Assembly: GCA_021613375.1 (NCBI GenBank)
Contig: CM038703.1
Location: 25,656,194-25,720,193 of the forward strand
DNA length: 64,000 nt
DNA from: Megaleporinus macrocephalus
Lineage: Eukaryota > Chordata > Actinopteri > Characiformes > Anostomidae
Reading direction: 5' to 3'
Under the pieces are notes generated by a model that saw only the letters and a list, made by a program, of their open reading frames with translations, did no database searches and had not been told where the DNA came from. This document shows positions 25,101 through 38,178 of this stretch, one piece after another (the stretch's first letter is position 1; every line of letters begins with the position of its first letter). Made by a program: the position numbers and the translations under genes.

Positions 25101-27040
25101 TGGAAAGATGTGGGGGAAACAAACTGAGCTTAATGCAAAATATGATCTCCTCTTAATATCCAATCTCTATAAAAATCAAAACTAGCAAACTACCAAAGTT
25201 GTGTCTTTGGTGGGGGATACAAGACGATGCCCGTTACCTGATTTGCCCACTGCTTTTAAGCCAACCCAACCAAATGTTCGTAGAAAAAAATAGAGGGTAA
25301 ATATCCAAAGGAGAAAACTTGTTTAGCCTCTATTTGGCCTGTTACCAGTGGTGATTGATTACTGAAACGCATGGTCCAACTTTCCTACCCTAGACCCAAC
25401 TCATTCCTTTTTCCTCTGTCCTCTTTTTTATTTTTATTTCGTTTTATTTTTTTATGAATTGGATACAAGAGAAAGAGAGATATACTGCATATACCTCATG
25501 TTTGATTAGAAATGCCAAATAGATGAATACAAAAGCTTTAACTTTTTTGAAAAAGGTGAACAGAGGAAACGTTGCTCAGGAGAGGATTTGATTAGCTTCA
25601 TTTGCGTAAGTAAAAGGGTTCACAAACTTCCCCCAAATATGCAGCTTCCTATTCTTTCTGGCCCACAGACTCTACTTTCATAAACTTAACAGATGTCTAC
25701 ACATTTTACCAGGAATGACTTAATATGTTAGTGGTGGCTGTTCCATTTATGTGTATTTGTTCTGTTAAGTGAATGTGTGTCTCCTCAACAGGGAACAACA
25801 GAGAAACCTAAATACCAAAGTTAACCCCTGAGGGCTACTGCCACAGGTTATAAACACACAAGCATTCTTAATACATACTGACATTAATAGCTCCAACATG
25901 TCAGGAGCATCTACGGCAGTAAAATGACTTTATTTGCCTTATTTGTCATAATAGCTTTTTCCATAATGTAAATCGAATATAACTGACGCTGATATACTTG
26001 TGTGCAGTTGGAGATGCGTCAAAATTTCTTAATTCCATCAGAAAGCATTATGCTGCCAAAATGTCTTTATTGGCCAAGGTACAGTATTATTTGAGAATCT
26101 TTGGGATATTTAATCCAATTTACTGCTAACAACCTAGACTACAACTGTGACCTAACCTTATAGTGGTTGAAAAAAAATATGACATGCCGCATACCAGTAT
26201 GAAAATTTTGCAACAAAGAAGACAACACACCCTTCCCCTTTTTTTCCTTTTGAATAAGTAGATAACATTTTAATTATTTGCTTTTCTTTTTCTTTGTCTT
26301 TTTTGTTTGCTTTAAAAATACAGCTTTAATCCAAAGGTAATTTGATGAGAGCAGCAAAAGATTTTACTTAAGATTAAAAAAAAACCTCAACAGTGAAAAC
26401 CAAAGAGTTCCACCATAACTTTTTCTCTTTACACGTTTTTATGAAACATGCAGACGTTTTCATTTTTCTCATTTCTCAGAATATGCTGACGATGGTAGAT
26501 GATAACGACTTTTATGATGGTCACTTTTTGACTCTGTATTTCTGTATATGCTAGGATTCTTTTTCCCTCTCTTTGTCTGTGTGTTCTCCTGCTCTTACCT
26601 CAGAAGCTCTCCATGGAGTTTGTAACCCATTTTGGATTTTGTTCAAAAACTGTTGAACTGTCCTTTACTCATCGCTCTCTGTGTGCCTGTTGTTTGGGGT
26701 GGGAATGGAGCGGGGAGGGTGTGGGCGAACCAACCAATATGTGTTAGGATTAAAGTGCGACTTTAGACCAAAAAGTGTCCAGGCCTGATTTGTTTTTGTC
26801 TCTTTCGTCTTTGTAATGGCTTGTCTGGGGAAAACCTGTCTACTTAAAAGCTGCCCTTGTGTGCTTGTACTTTTAAAGCTAGCGCAAAGAATATACACAA
26901 GCTCGAGGGAATGAGTGCTGGTGCATAACCTGAAACTGGATTCTTCAAAGTGGAGGCCAGACATGAGTTTTCTTAGGAGAATTTGTCTGGATAAAGTTAA
27001 ATTTTTTTTTTTTTTACTATATACTACAGTGTTCATAAAT
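22184..27040 (+). other. pou2f2: Probable long pou2f2 3' untranslated region
   Basis: No coding exon or recognisable transposon is seen for about 4.8 kb after the stop, which fits the long 3' UTRs typical of POU genes. An AATAAA occurs early at 22662-22667; an AU-rich cluster lies at 25023-25066; a (GT)n tract at 24471-24514. The distal end is not determinable from sequence; 27040 is only where the T-rich tract at 27001-27015 ends. ORFs in this stretch are short and unlike known proteins. Confidence 0.4.
25023..25066 (+). promoter_or_regulatory. AU-rich element cluster
   Basis: Four ATTTA pentamers (25023, 25035, 25043, 25062) within 44 bases of U-rich sequence. If the pou2f2 3' UTR reaches here, this would be a class I/II-like AU-rich instability element. 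Presence in the mature transcript is unproven. Confidence 0.35.
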
Positions 27041-28189
27041 CACTGTATAATTACCAAACAATTTATATTAGATATAGACATATATTGCAAAAGTCAGAAT
27101 CAATGTAACGTTGTAGATCACAATATTGCTAGCTCCCCGTTTACTCTTCTGTAGTATCTCAAACTATTGGCTTGCTGAAAGCAAACATCACCTAATTATG
27201 CCACATTTTAGATAGGGCTTCTCTAAAACAAATTTGTCACAATCATTGGCATTTATGCCTTTGTGAAACCTGTCTTTACCAAAACCGTAAACCGTGAGTT
27301 GCTGGATGAGGTGAGAAAATGGAATCTGAGACATTTCATCCAAACAATCTCGCCAGATCTTAATTTCCTTAGTCAGACATGTGTTCTGTGTGGATTTGGT
27401 GGCAACGGATCTAGTGTTTGATGTAAATATGCCATTTTGTCTTGTCTGATAGCAGAATCTGTGTAGAAAGTTCCAGTGGCCATAGATCAGAGTGTAAACA
27501 ACACAGTTTTTATGGAAAACGATCGAATGAATTGGCATCATGGCAACACTAGGCTATATGTTATTTAGCCATTCCTTCCTAAATACGGTATGGTATGGTA
27601 ATGGTCCGAATCACCTCTTGTTCTCCTTCACAATGTACTGTGATAGCAGGGCACGACCTGGAGGAGGCTAGCCTTACACTTAATGCCAACTACAACAAGA
27701 GACAAATCTACTGTGCGCCAGTGTAAACAAATAGCCATTTAGGTTGTTGCTACCCTAAAGGTTCATGATGGAGATTTTGGGACCAGCTACAATGGGACCA
27801 TGCTCCCAGGCTTTCCTAGTAAAGGCTTAGTTCCGCTATCCATGACACCCCTGGTTGGCATTTTGGTTGATATGTGGTTTTGAAGACAAGCAGAGAGATG
27901 CAGAGTGGCGATTAAACAGTGTAGAAGATCTGCTCAAAAACTACACAGATCTGCCAATGAGACTTCAGCTTTTTTTTTTCATTGTTATCTGTACCTCTGT
28001 CTTTTATTCTTTCACCACTTTTACATGTTACCAAATGATCATAACATCTTATTTGCAGATTTAAGATTTATTTCTCCATTTATTTTCTAAAAAATGACTT
28101 TTAAATTTATAAACTGATCCAAAGAGGGTGAAGCAGTTACATGCATTATGAACATTTTTTGTTACGTTCATTCATTTTCTGATACCACT
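27041..28189. other. Intergenic, nothing recognised
   Basis: A minus-strand frame of 117 codons (27188-27541) and a few shorter frames exist, but none resembles a protein I know and codon composition is AT-driven. Possibly old repeat sequence. Confidence 0.5.
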
Positions 28190-28520
28190 GACATTTGTAT
28201 TTTCACAAGAGTTCTAAGTGTCTGTGGGAATTTGTACCTATGCAGTCAAATAAGCATTCGTGAGGTCACTGATGTTGGGTAAGAATACTCATATTCAACA
28301 TCACAGTTCATCACATAGATGTTCAGTGGGATTGATGTCAGGGCTCTCTGTGCGGAAACTCATCTTGTGCACAGCAGCACAGTCATGTGCAGTCAGGAAA
28401 GGGTCTTCTCCAAACTGTTGCCACAAAGTTAAAAGTCTGTAATTGTCTAAAGAGTCACTATAACTAAGGGACCACTTTCAGATCCTGAAAAACGACCCTC
28501 CACCGCCAAACTCTGGCTGA
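28190..28520 (-). mobile_element. Tc1-like relic, family A, reverse orientation
   Basis: Read on the minus strand, this matches the 3' part of a Tc1-like transposase gene of the same fish family as the relic at 19560-20305: TGTGGCAACAGTTTGGAGAA near 28402-28424, CATGACTGTGCTGCTGTGC near 28372-28392, then the GAACATCTATGTGATGAACTG segment down to 28305 and the conserved tail down to about 28200. Frames are broken. The two copies form a long-range inverted pair 8 kb apart. Confidence 0.78.
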
Positions 28521-28685
28521 TTTTTAGAGATCGTTGTTATTTGAATAGGGCTTTAACTGCAGTCAGTGGTTAGTGGTTAATCTAAATACTTCTGTCCAAC
28601 AACAGGCAGCTTACTTTTTTCCTGTTCCCATGTTGCATATCATTGCAAAATCCTCTCTTCAAATTACTCTTGTGATTTTGCTTTG

Positions 28686-28965
28686 GGTGTCATGGTAGTG
28701 CAGTGGGTAGCGCCTCACAGCAAGAAGTTCAATCCCCTCAGATGACCAGGAAACTTCCTGTGTGGAGTTTGCATGTTCTCCCTGTGTCTATAAGGGTTCT
28801 CTCAAGAATGTGCTGTCAGGTGAATTGAAGATGATAAATTGCCCCTAGGTGTTAAGGTGTTGTGTCTGCCTTGTGATGGACTCCTGGCCTGTCAAGGGTG
28901 TCTCCTGCCACGAGTGAGCTCCAGCACCCCAATGCAGATGGATAAGTGGTTTAGAAGGTGAGTAA
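28686..28965 (+). mobile_element. tRNA-derived SINE, DANA-like
   Basis: TGGTAGTGCAGTGGGTAGCG (28693-28712) fits a pol III A box and GTTCAATCC (28727-28735) a B box, followed by the CTGTGTGGAGTTTGCATGTT block and a degraded body typical of abundant teleost tRNA-derived SINEs. It is diverged and has lost part of the head. The exact subfamily is not assigned. Confidence 0.75.
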
Positions 28966-28974
28966 GTGTTTTAT

Positions 28975-29105
28975 TATTTCGTCTTGGTTCCTTCCAAGGA
29001 TTCCTACTCTTGATCATAGAGATATTTTCCTTGCTTTTTTCAGGCGTAGACCTGGATTTCTCTATATAGCTGCTTTGTGACAACAATAGAGCAATATAAA
29101 TAAAC
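28975..29105 (+). repeat. Dispersed fish repeat, 3' end fragment
   Basis: CTTGGTTCCTTCCAAGGATT, TTTTCCTTGC and AGCTGCTTTGTGACAACA followed by an AATATAAATAAA end are landmarks of a common teleost dispersed element. The same element, in the opposite orientation, interrupts the Tc1 copy at 33888-34343. Confidence 0.65.
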
Positions 29106-32100
29106 TCTGCGTTGACCTAATGTTGCTTCTGGATGCAGTAAAACTATTCTGTAGTGAGTGATGCAACAGAGGACAGATTATTTTAACAGCTTTGTGAATT
29201 TGTGTGTTCTACCACTTTGTGGCTGAGCTAGTGTTGCTAGTGTTGATTTAGCTGGGCATACATTTCAGTGACACTAAAATGTTTAAAAACTCCTGAAGCA
29301 CTGCTGTGTCTGATTCACACATACCAGCGCAACACACACTAACATACCACCACCATGTCTGTTTCACTGCAGTGCTGAGAATTATTTGCCTCCCTAATAG
29401 CACCTGCTTTGTTGTGGTGCTGTAGGGGTCCTGATCATTAAAGAACAGGGCAAAGTCATAAGCCCTTTTTCCACTCAAATAAATCCTTAAATAAATCTTA
29501 AAAAATATGACTGAAAAAACAAGCCCATCATGATTTGTATATACTCTGCAGTCCTTAAAATGAAATTTACTGCATATTTAAAATAAAATAAACATGTTTA
29601 CATCTACATGTATTTTAGTGATTGCTCAAAGTTTATACTGGCTATAAGTAGTACAAGCATTGTCCCATGAGCCCCAAGCCAGGGGACCCAAACAGAAAAA
29701 AAACTGAATATTCTAGCTGAAAACAGATACTGTCCGAAAATTGTTCCTTGAATTAGGTAGGCCATTCATGACAAAATTCATATTGTTGATTGGCACATGC
29801 CATAGTTCTGTTTGGCACAACGCTAAAAGGCTATAATTTTACAAAACACAAAATAAACATTAATTGACAACCAAATAGTTTTTTTTATTTGTATGTATCA
29901 TTGTGTGCGCCTGGTCAAATAACATGTTTTGTTGTCTTTCTAAGAGAAAATAAGTTAACACATATTTTACAATCTTTGCTAAATTCAACAATTAGAAAAA
30001 AAGGCATTTGCACGGAATTGATAGCATATTTGTATGTGTTATTATTTTCCAATGTGTTAAACTTAACTTAAATAATTAACTAATTAATTAATATATTAAA
30101 ATAACACCAAAATATAAAATGTGCACTACCATTTAAGTGTGTTTACCGTACTGAATGTGTAACTTAAATGTACTTAAATTAATAAATAAACCATGGGTTT
30201 AATAAATTTTGCATACATCTGTTTTATTTAAAATGTAATAAATAATTTTAAATACACATATTTTTTAAAATGTCACTCCAAAAATAGTAAGCTTTTATAC
30301 TAAAGACCAACTTAACAGACTAAAGTTTTTTACAAAATTAATTCGTTTTTTTTAATTAATGTATTTATTTATTATTTTATTTATTTATATTTCATTTAAA
30401 CTTTGTCTCTAATATCTGACACATATTTGTGCTTTAATCTATATCTGAATTCTGCCAAACTGTAAAATTCTAGCAGTACCGCTTTTACACCACTAGATGG
30501 ACACCAAGTCTGGTCTTTATAGAGGTTCCACATGAGCGCATAGCTGTATTTTTAAGTTTGGCTGGTATTAGTATTACAAGTGAGTAACTGTGATGGCAAT
30601 TCATGTAAATACCTTCTTGTCTGTTAGCCTTCCATGTAGTGACACAACCAGGGCGAACATGTCTGGCCGGTTAGCTTAATTTGAATAGCCTATTTGAATT
30701 TTTGCTGTGGCTGTTAAGAACTACAACTGTAGTGTTTTTTCTCCTCACTATGATTGGCTCCATGTACATATCACACTATATGCTTAATTTATAAGTTTAT
30801 AATAGCACTCATTACACAGCTGTATATTCAGTGGTTGGAGGGAATAAAATATGTTAAAGAAATGTAATATTATATTTAAGGCACTTAAATGCACCCTTGA
30901 GTCCCAAACAAACAAGTTTTCTGCCTTCCACCCAACATCCTTACTAAGTTCCCCATGACTAGAAATGTAGGATGCCTATATTTATGGTGAGGGACTTCAC
31001 CTAGTCCTGGACTTTAGCTTTTAACTTGACCCTCATAAGGGCTCAAATAAATAATTAGGGTTAAATAAATCAGTTAATAAAAACACTGCAATATAGCCAC
31101 ATTGACCTGTATTTCACACAATGTGGGTAACCAAGAAAGCAAGAGTCACACGTGAAAGGCATGCCTACTTAAAGGTTGTCTGCACAAACACTGAGATGAT
31201 GATGTTCTATTTTTTAGTGTAAATATAGATATTGTGAACAAAATGGCTGCAGTCATCAAGAGCTAAACAAGTAAAACTTAGTTGAAAGCTGAGCATAGCT
31301 GGGGTTGTGCGGTCTGCTTCATTTAAAGTGTAAACTCAATCTAAAATCAAAATTGAAATCATGTGCGTAATCATATTGAGCACAATTCATCATACTATAG
31401 CATTTTAATGACTAGGAATCTTTGACTAAATCTTTGCCCACCTGGAAAACGGTTTCTGAGTTTTGATGACACCCTCATGCACCAGTAGGTGGGGGAATTT
31501 AACATTAACCAGTAAAATCATATTCACAGTTTCATCAGTTTCAGCGCCCCCTTTTCCACCCTTTGAGCTAAATGCCTGGTTAGCTCAGAGACCTGATATC
31601 ATGTTTCATGATGTCAAGTTATGGAAAGAAAATTTTTAAAAGAGCAAAGAAAGGGTGAGCTACTGTTTTAATTGGTAGGGGCGCTAGACATTGTAATGTG
31701 AAAAATATTATTGTACTAATATAAAAATACAATATAGCACTGTTTTGCTTTAAATTCTTTTAAGAAAAACTGATCCAAACTCAAGAATCTTACAATAATA
31801 TTATTTAGGCCACAAAACCCCCTATTAAATAGTAAGCCAAACTGACTGGACACTCATGAGAACAGTCCTTTCAAAATGGTACAGGTCATATTTTCAGACA
31901 CCTGTTTTTTATGTATGGAAACAGATTTGAGAAATATTAAAGCATGTTATGTTACAATCTGGCATATGGTGAATAGCTTAGTGGCCATAGTAAATAATTA
32001 TGTAATAATTTCAGTCAGTCCACACGATCAGTGGCAAATGGTCATAGAAATTTGAAACTGTTCATGTCAAGAAATCACACTTTCCATCCACCTTACTCCA

Positions 32101-32204
32101 GTATATTTAGTCTCTATTGACCTCGTCCCACCCAATCTAACTTGCACAGTGTTGTGAATAGAAGCAAACCTTACATGCAGTACATTATGTTAAAAAATAA
32201 TATA
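29106..32204. other. Intergenic AT-rich DNA, no gene seen
   Basis: Very AT-rich with many short A/T tracts (for example 30060-30390). I see no exon, RNA gene or intact mobile element in these 3.1 kb on either strand. Confidence 0.55.
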
Positions 32205-32385
32205 GGGCAGACACACAGACATACACTATCACACCTAGTGATATTTATCTCCACTGTGCCTTACTGTATGTCTTCAGACTGTAGGAAACTGGAGTGCCTG
32301 GAGAAAACCCGCACAGACCTGGGGAGAACATGCCTGTCTTGCGTGATGTGACAGTGCTACCTGCTGCGCCACTCTGTCCTCTGTG
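32205..32385 (-). mobile_element. tRNA-derived SINE relic, reverse orientation
   Basis: Landmarks of the same SINE type as at 28686-28965 appear in reverse complement: ATGTCTTCAGACTGTAGGAA, then CTGGAGAAAACCCGCACAG, GGGGAGAACATGC, and CAGTGCTACCTGCTGCGCCA at 32352-32371, which is the reverse of the A-box region. Diverged and truncated. Confidence 0.7.
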
Positions 32386-33546
32386 TCTCATTCCTCACTT
32401 GTAAATTATACATTTTATGTCGAGATCCACAATGACCTTATGACCTGTATGACCTGTAGCACCCTATGATCTTCTGATCTGTCTCAGATGATCCTAAGTC
32501 ATTTCAGTTTATGGCCAGTCTACAAATGCAGCACTTGAGACACATGCACTGCAGTTGAGTAGGCCGCAATATGACGTAGACCTTGTGATGCACTGTTATT
32601 CTTTTTATTGTTAACAGTGCTGTTATTAATAGCATGGCTTTGGTCTTTGTGTAGACTGAGAGTGGTGACCGTGGCAACAGATGCTGTGGGGTGATTTTTT
32701 TTTCGATGCCTGCTGCACGTGGCTGAGGTTGGAGCGTTGGCAGGCCGGCTGCTCACCACAGTCATCCTGGCACTGGACCTCACAAGGTACACACATACTC
32801 ATACACACACACACATGCTCATGCAGACATAAACGACAGACCCGTTGAATCTTCGTCTCACACTTCCACTTGCGCCTTCACACGCACGCGCATCAACAGA
32901 ACACACTGAACACTGACACGCAGACTAAGGTGGCATGCTTTTGAACCTTAATGACTTCCTAATAAACCCACATGAACTCATGTTGAGATGTACACATTGG
33001 CAGACATAAACACATATTTTCCATTTAGCGTATGTATTAAAAGGTCGAGTGGATGATTCCACTTGAAGCGGCTTTGCCACACAGACCCACACTCAGAGCT
33101 GGGCACCTTTTCACTCTTTCCGAACTAGCTGCGCCTTCTCTCGTTTACTTTCCACCCCATATAGCCTAACGTGACCCTATCATTTCAATTTGCTCCCTCT
33201 TCTTCTACAAAGTTCAAACAGAACTATACTTTGCTCCTATAATATGAAACCCGTCTCTTTTCTTCTCTTTCCATTCCTCTTTCTGACAACAGATCCAACC
33301 AAAACAGAGCGGCGACGTAGGTTTGTGGCCACTTGCAATGTCTTTATTTTTTTGCCTTGTTGCTATTTTCGGGTCTTCCATGGGGAGAGAAAGATTTGTA
33401 AAGTGAGAAAGAGAAAGAGAGAGAGAGTGGGTGGGTGGGCGAGGATGGTAGGGAAGGAGAGAAGGGGGGGAAGTGGCGCATAGTGCCAATGGAAGGAGGA
33501 AGGGAGAGTTCCTTAGGAAGACATGAGAGACGCTGTCAACACACAT

Positions 33547-33581
<35 letters not shown>

Positions 33582-33762
33582 ATCCCAATATAGACTGACA
33601 CCGTTCCACACATACCACTGCCCCTCTCACACACACTCACTAGGCCCTAACCTCCCTACTCACTTTCTCTATATTATCTCATTACACAAACTCATTTACT
33701 ATGAACTATTGATTGTCAGAGAGTTACACAGAAGCATTAACAATTAAATATAAATACAAGCC
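32386..33762. other. Intergenic, microsatellites and exon-like islands
   Basis: Contains a (CA)n tract at 33549-33578 and GC-richer patches. A 28-codon open island (about 32704-32787, reading CLLHVAEVGALAGRLLTTV in one frame) ends in CAAG|GTACAC, but an in-frame TGA precedes it closely and the protein is unfamiliar. No gene is called. Confidence 0.45.
33549..33578. repeat. (CA)n microsatellite
   Basis: Fifteen CA units in the intergenic region. Confidence 0.95.
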
Positions 33763-34675
33763 CTATTCCAAAACAGTTGGGGCGCCATGTAAAATGTAAA
33801 TAAATGTAATAAAATGTAATAAAAACAAAATGAAATGATTGGCAAATCTCATAGACCCATATATTATTCACAATGGAACATAGAAGGTTAATGTTCATTT
33901 ATTTATATAGCACCCTTTTAGCGCTTTGTTATCACAAAGCAGCTTTACAGAAAAATCCGGGTCCAACCCCCAATAAGTGACAAGGAAAAACTCAGATCAA
34001 GAGAAAGAACCCCTGAGAGGAACTAGACTCAAAAAGGGGAGCCCATCGTCCTTTGGTCGACACTGGATAGCAAAACAAGTACAAATATAATAAGAATAAA
34101 AATTTACTTTGTGCATAAATGAATATAGATGCAGAAAGGAGGAGACTGATAAGAGCAGGAGAAGAAACCATTTTTGATTAAGTAAACAGATCTTTGGAAT
34201 CTTTGAAGGTGCCATTGGTATGCAGGCGGGTTTTCCACAAGGCACTGGACAGCACATAGCTTCATGATGGGAAAACTGAACCAGAGTGCAGGCAAACATG
34301 GGGCACCCAGTCAAGGCAGACAAAGCACCAGCATCAGATCACAGTGTCTACCAATGTGTAGCATCCCCTGTTCTTTTAACAACAGTCTGTAAACTGATGG
34401 GAACTGAGGAGACCAATCGCTGGAGTTTCAAGAGAAGAATGTTGTCTCGTTCTTGTCTGGTGTAGAATTCTAGCTGCTCAACAGCTCTGGCTCTTCTTTG
34501 CTGGATTTTTTGTTTCATGATGCGCCAAATCAAGGTCTGGACTGCAGACAGGCTAGTTCTGCACCCGGACTCTCCTTCTGCAAAGTCATGCTGTTGTGAT
34601 GGACACAGTGTGGTTTTGTCTTGCTGAAAGTTAATAATTTTCATGAAATGTTAAAATGTCTCTCCCTTTTAGGAG
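33763..34675 (-). mobile_element. Tc1-like relic (family B), internally deleted and interrupted
   Basis: The left end TACAAGCCCTATTCC, then CAAAACAGTTGGGGCGCC, is a diverged terminal repeat of the family whose ends pair as GTTGGGAC. On the minus strand, 34644-34351 encodes the transposase C-terminal part (QQD near the start; WRIMKQKI; QQRRARAVEQLE; RLVSSVPISLQTVVKR). The sequence at 34635-34675 (TCATGAAATGTTAAAATGTC) belongs to the opposite terminal arm, so the N-terminal half is deleted. Another repeat (33888-34343) sits inside. Non-functional. Confidence 0.75.
33888..34343 (-). repeat. Dispersed repeat nested inside the Tc1 relic
   Basis: TTTATATAGCACCCTTTTAG, CACAAAGCAGCTTTACAG, GGAAAAACTC, AACCCCTGAGAGGAACTAG and GGGGAGCCCATC are the ordered landmarks of the same element found in the other orientation at 28975-29105. 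It separates the terminal repeat of the Tc1 copy from its transposase remnant, so it inserted later. Confidence 0.7.
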
Positions 34676-37600
34676 TTGGTTGTCACCTTCTGAATAATAA
34701 CATCAATACTACTTTTAGTAAAGCACCAACATATGAAGCTTGTACAACATTCAACTAATATATTCTTTACCTTTATATTTCAGTGAATATTTTAGTAAAT
34801 ACATCACTGATTATTAGTGAAGGAGTGATTGGATCTGCCAAATTTATCAGAATAGATGTAGTTGTTAAGAAAACAAGCTTAAGCCCCTTAGTTTCAAACA
34901 TGTTCTTAATTTGTCTGTTAACATTCTGGCCCATCAATGGTTTTAAGGACTTAAAATCTACAGAATTTAACTGTTGCTAGGTGGTAATAAATGTGATATT
35001 TACTGTGGATTTTGAAGTTGCTCAGATATTTAGAAGTTTTAAAAAGTACCTGGTGAATATTTGATTTATTTTTTTATTTTACTTTATTATTGTTTTTTCC
35101 AAATGAATCCTGCTTTTGTTCAGTGAATATATATGACAAGGTATTTCCTTCTATCCCTTTCTCTTCTGAAACATATCTCATGGTCTTACTTTTAAACCCT
35201 TGTCTCTCTCTCCCCCTCGCAGGCTGGGTGTTATAGGCAGACTTGGCATCGGGCCTGAAACAGGTCAAATATAACTTTCAAATTCCTCTCTGGTGGGCTC
35301 TCTTTCTCACTCACTACACACACACACAGTCTCTCAGTGGGGTTACAGTACACTTTATTTACTTTATTGAGTGGTCACAGGGCACCTGGCTGCACCACTT
35401 ATGAAATATTTACCTAAAATAGCCGTATGTCTGTCTCGAGTGTTATCTCTGGCCTGTAGCAATGTTAGGCATTCCCTATTTGCTATAAGCCCTTACTTTT
35501 TTCTTGTCTATACATTCATGATCACTTTACTGCTACCCTAAATTCTCATACTGGCCTGATCAACTAAATGTGTATCTGTAGACAATGTTTAAAATGTGTG
35601 TGGCGTGCAAACGTATGCAAACGTGATACCTAAAAAGTTCAAGCTGCAGGATCACTATGAGTCAATTTGACATAAGCAAGATATTTTTCATTCTCTCTCT
35701 TCCCCATTTTGACCTCCCAACTCCTTTCCAGTCTTTTGCCCCCTTTCTTCCTTCTCATCCCGATCTCCTCTCTTCCTCCAAGCCAGAGTGTGTTAATCCT
35801 ATTACAAATGTGTGAATACCAGCTGGGACAAGGAGAAGGGGAGGGTGAGGACGGTGTGCCGCATGTGTGTGTTGGATCCATGGAGATTAGTTTGCACAGC
35901 CCAAATCTGGAATCTTTTTCCAGTTTAGTGAGTAAATTTTTTTGGACAGGGAGACGTGGCCCCTCAGTTCTTTAGAGTTGGGAACTGTAAATAAATCTGA
36001 GTGTCTGTGTGTGTGCAGAGTCAGAGGTAAGTGCTATGAGGTGTGGGAGGCAGACAGCAGAGGGACCGACCCAGTGTGTTTCCTCAAGAGTTCAAGCACC
36101 AAGAAAATAAATAAGTCTTTTGATCACAAAGATCCCATTCACACATGTGCTCTCTCTCTTCCCGCTACATACACAGAAGCACACTCTTTTCCACTCTCTG
36201 CTACACTCGCATTCTCTCTCTCTCTCTCAACCACCCACCCCCATTCCTATTCCATTTTGGGCCTTCTGCCTCAGCCCTTTGCACTCTCACCATTTTGGCC
36301 CCACCTCTTTCTTTCTCTCTCTCCCTGACCCTCTTTCCTAATCCCTTATTCTCTTGAGGCTTCTTCCCTTATACCCCCGCCCACCCACCCACCCACCCAA
36401 CTTCCACTCTCCCTCTCTTTCTCTTTTCCCCACTTTCTTTCTGTCCCAGCTCAGAAGTCTGGAAAGCTCTCCTGTGCCACAGTTTATCTCCTTTCGAACA
36501 ACAACAGAAAAAAGGTGGATGGCTCAAAGAAAATGTGGCACAGGAGTGTGATACTGACCCTGACACTTTCCTACATCTTCATAACGCTTCATGTTTCACC
36601 ATGCACAAAAGAGAAAAAAAAAAACACCAGCAGCAGTGCACAAAGCTCCCTTTGTGTGTGTCCGAGAGGCTGTTTGGATTCTGTATGCATGCATATGTGT
36701 GGACATGTATATTGGGCCCCCTTTACAGGGTCAATGGGGGGCATTTAAGAGCTATAGTCCTGTGTGGGAGTTGACCAGGGAGGGACGCCTTCCCTTTTGC
36801 ATTTAATCACATTAACATTTGATTTTCTTAATCAGACCCTTTTAAAAGGCAGTAAAATCGACCCCCCACCCCCCACTACACCCAAGTCATCTTGCACCAA
36901 CAGATCTAGGTCACCACTTTGATCAGCCTAATCAGTAACCAGCTAATCATTAACCATCACTATCTCTGCTGGTGCTTAATCTTGTCTGACCAGCATTTAA
37001 ACCATTAGCTTAGTGATCAATCAGTGTTAATTCATGCTTGTTGGAAGTGGCTTTACACAGACGTTGGAGTCGTTATGCCTGGGCTTCGTCACTTCTGGTG
37101 ACCAACTGCAGTGATAGACAGATAAATAACTTTGATTTTTGCTGATAGCTATTATCTGGGTTCCTTTGTTAGGTAAGCTGTTCTAGTTATTGATCCTGAT
37201 GAAATTTCCAAGTTTTTCCAATATTTCCTTCACATCATGTCAGCCAGCTTTGGAAACGTTTCTTTTTTCCCCCTTTTTTATTTTCAGGCTGCATTCTTCG
37301 CAATGTGGAATGTGAGTATAATTCTTGGATGTACTGAAATAAATAACATGATAGTTAGTTGGGCACTGATGAAGAATTTATTAGATTGTAATCTGATCTT
37401 TATAAAAATGAAGAAATTTCAAAATAATGAATGGAGTCTTTTTTTGTTTGGTCAGGTTTTGAAGAACACCAAGCTTAACATTTCTATTAGCTCTGCTATT
37501 AGCTCTGCAATAGCTGGTATGTAAATAGTGAAAATATCTTAAAGATTATGTTGTTGTTGAGGAAGCTCAAAGGAGGTAGTTGGGATTGCTGGATGCAGTA

Positions 37601-38178
37601 TAATTTTGATGTGAAAAGTGGTAGAACTGGTACCAACAAAAGCTACCAACCCTCTGGAAACAAAATATGTGACTTGAATTTGACTTCTAAAAACCCTGCA
37701 AGGCCAAATTCCCATTAAAAGCAGGTCCAAAACAAAGTTTCAGTGTTGTGGGTTAAGCTTAGCAGCTTTGTTGTTTGTTTTTAACTATTGCTGTTAAGAT
37801 AAACCATGGTCATACCTTGTCATACCTTGTCATACCCTGTGCGACTGGAGATTGGCTTGTAGGCCAAGAGAAGTCCTTACTAACCTCTCCCCCTCTCATT
37901 CTCACTTGTCTTTTTCTCTGTCTCCCCCTCTCTTTCTCTGCTGCGCGTCTGTCTGTCATCCCGATTAGGGATGGCAAGGCCACCTCACAAAGGAGAAGAG
38001 AAAAAGAAAACATCTACAAATGAGGCCATAAACCAGATTTGGCCTCTCTCAGTCACTCACTCACTTCTCTCAAGTGAGCAAATGGGACCCTCAAGATGGC
38101 ACACATCATATAATAGACTCGTTTTCAATGGCGCTGCAAGTTTTATCACTACCAATTAGAACTATATGAATGTCTGCA
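34676..38178. other. Intergenic, no gene identified
   Basis: Pyrimidine-rich and purine-rich simple sequence dominates 35690-36500. Several acceptor-like sites with strong pyrimidine tracts occur (for example before 35221, 36453, 37288), but the short intervals after them do not resemble known proteins or form a consistent exon chain. CATACCTTGT is tandemly repeated near 37811-37840. Confidence 0.45.

Noticed and set aside
27188..27541. 117-codon minus-strand ORF
   Set aside because: No recognisable domain or relative, no splice context, AT-driven composition; length alone is not convincing in 64 kb of AT-rich DNA.
28889..29086. 64-codon minus-strand ORF
   Set aside because: It lies across the SINE tail and the adjacent dispersed repeat fragment.
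35180..35270. Possible 42-nt exon after a very strong pyrimidine tract (CCCCCTCGCAG)
   Set aside because: The following interval ends in AG|GTCAAA, a poor donor, and the peptide matches nothing; no partner exon in phase was found.
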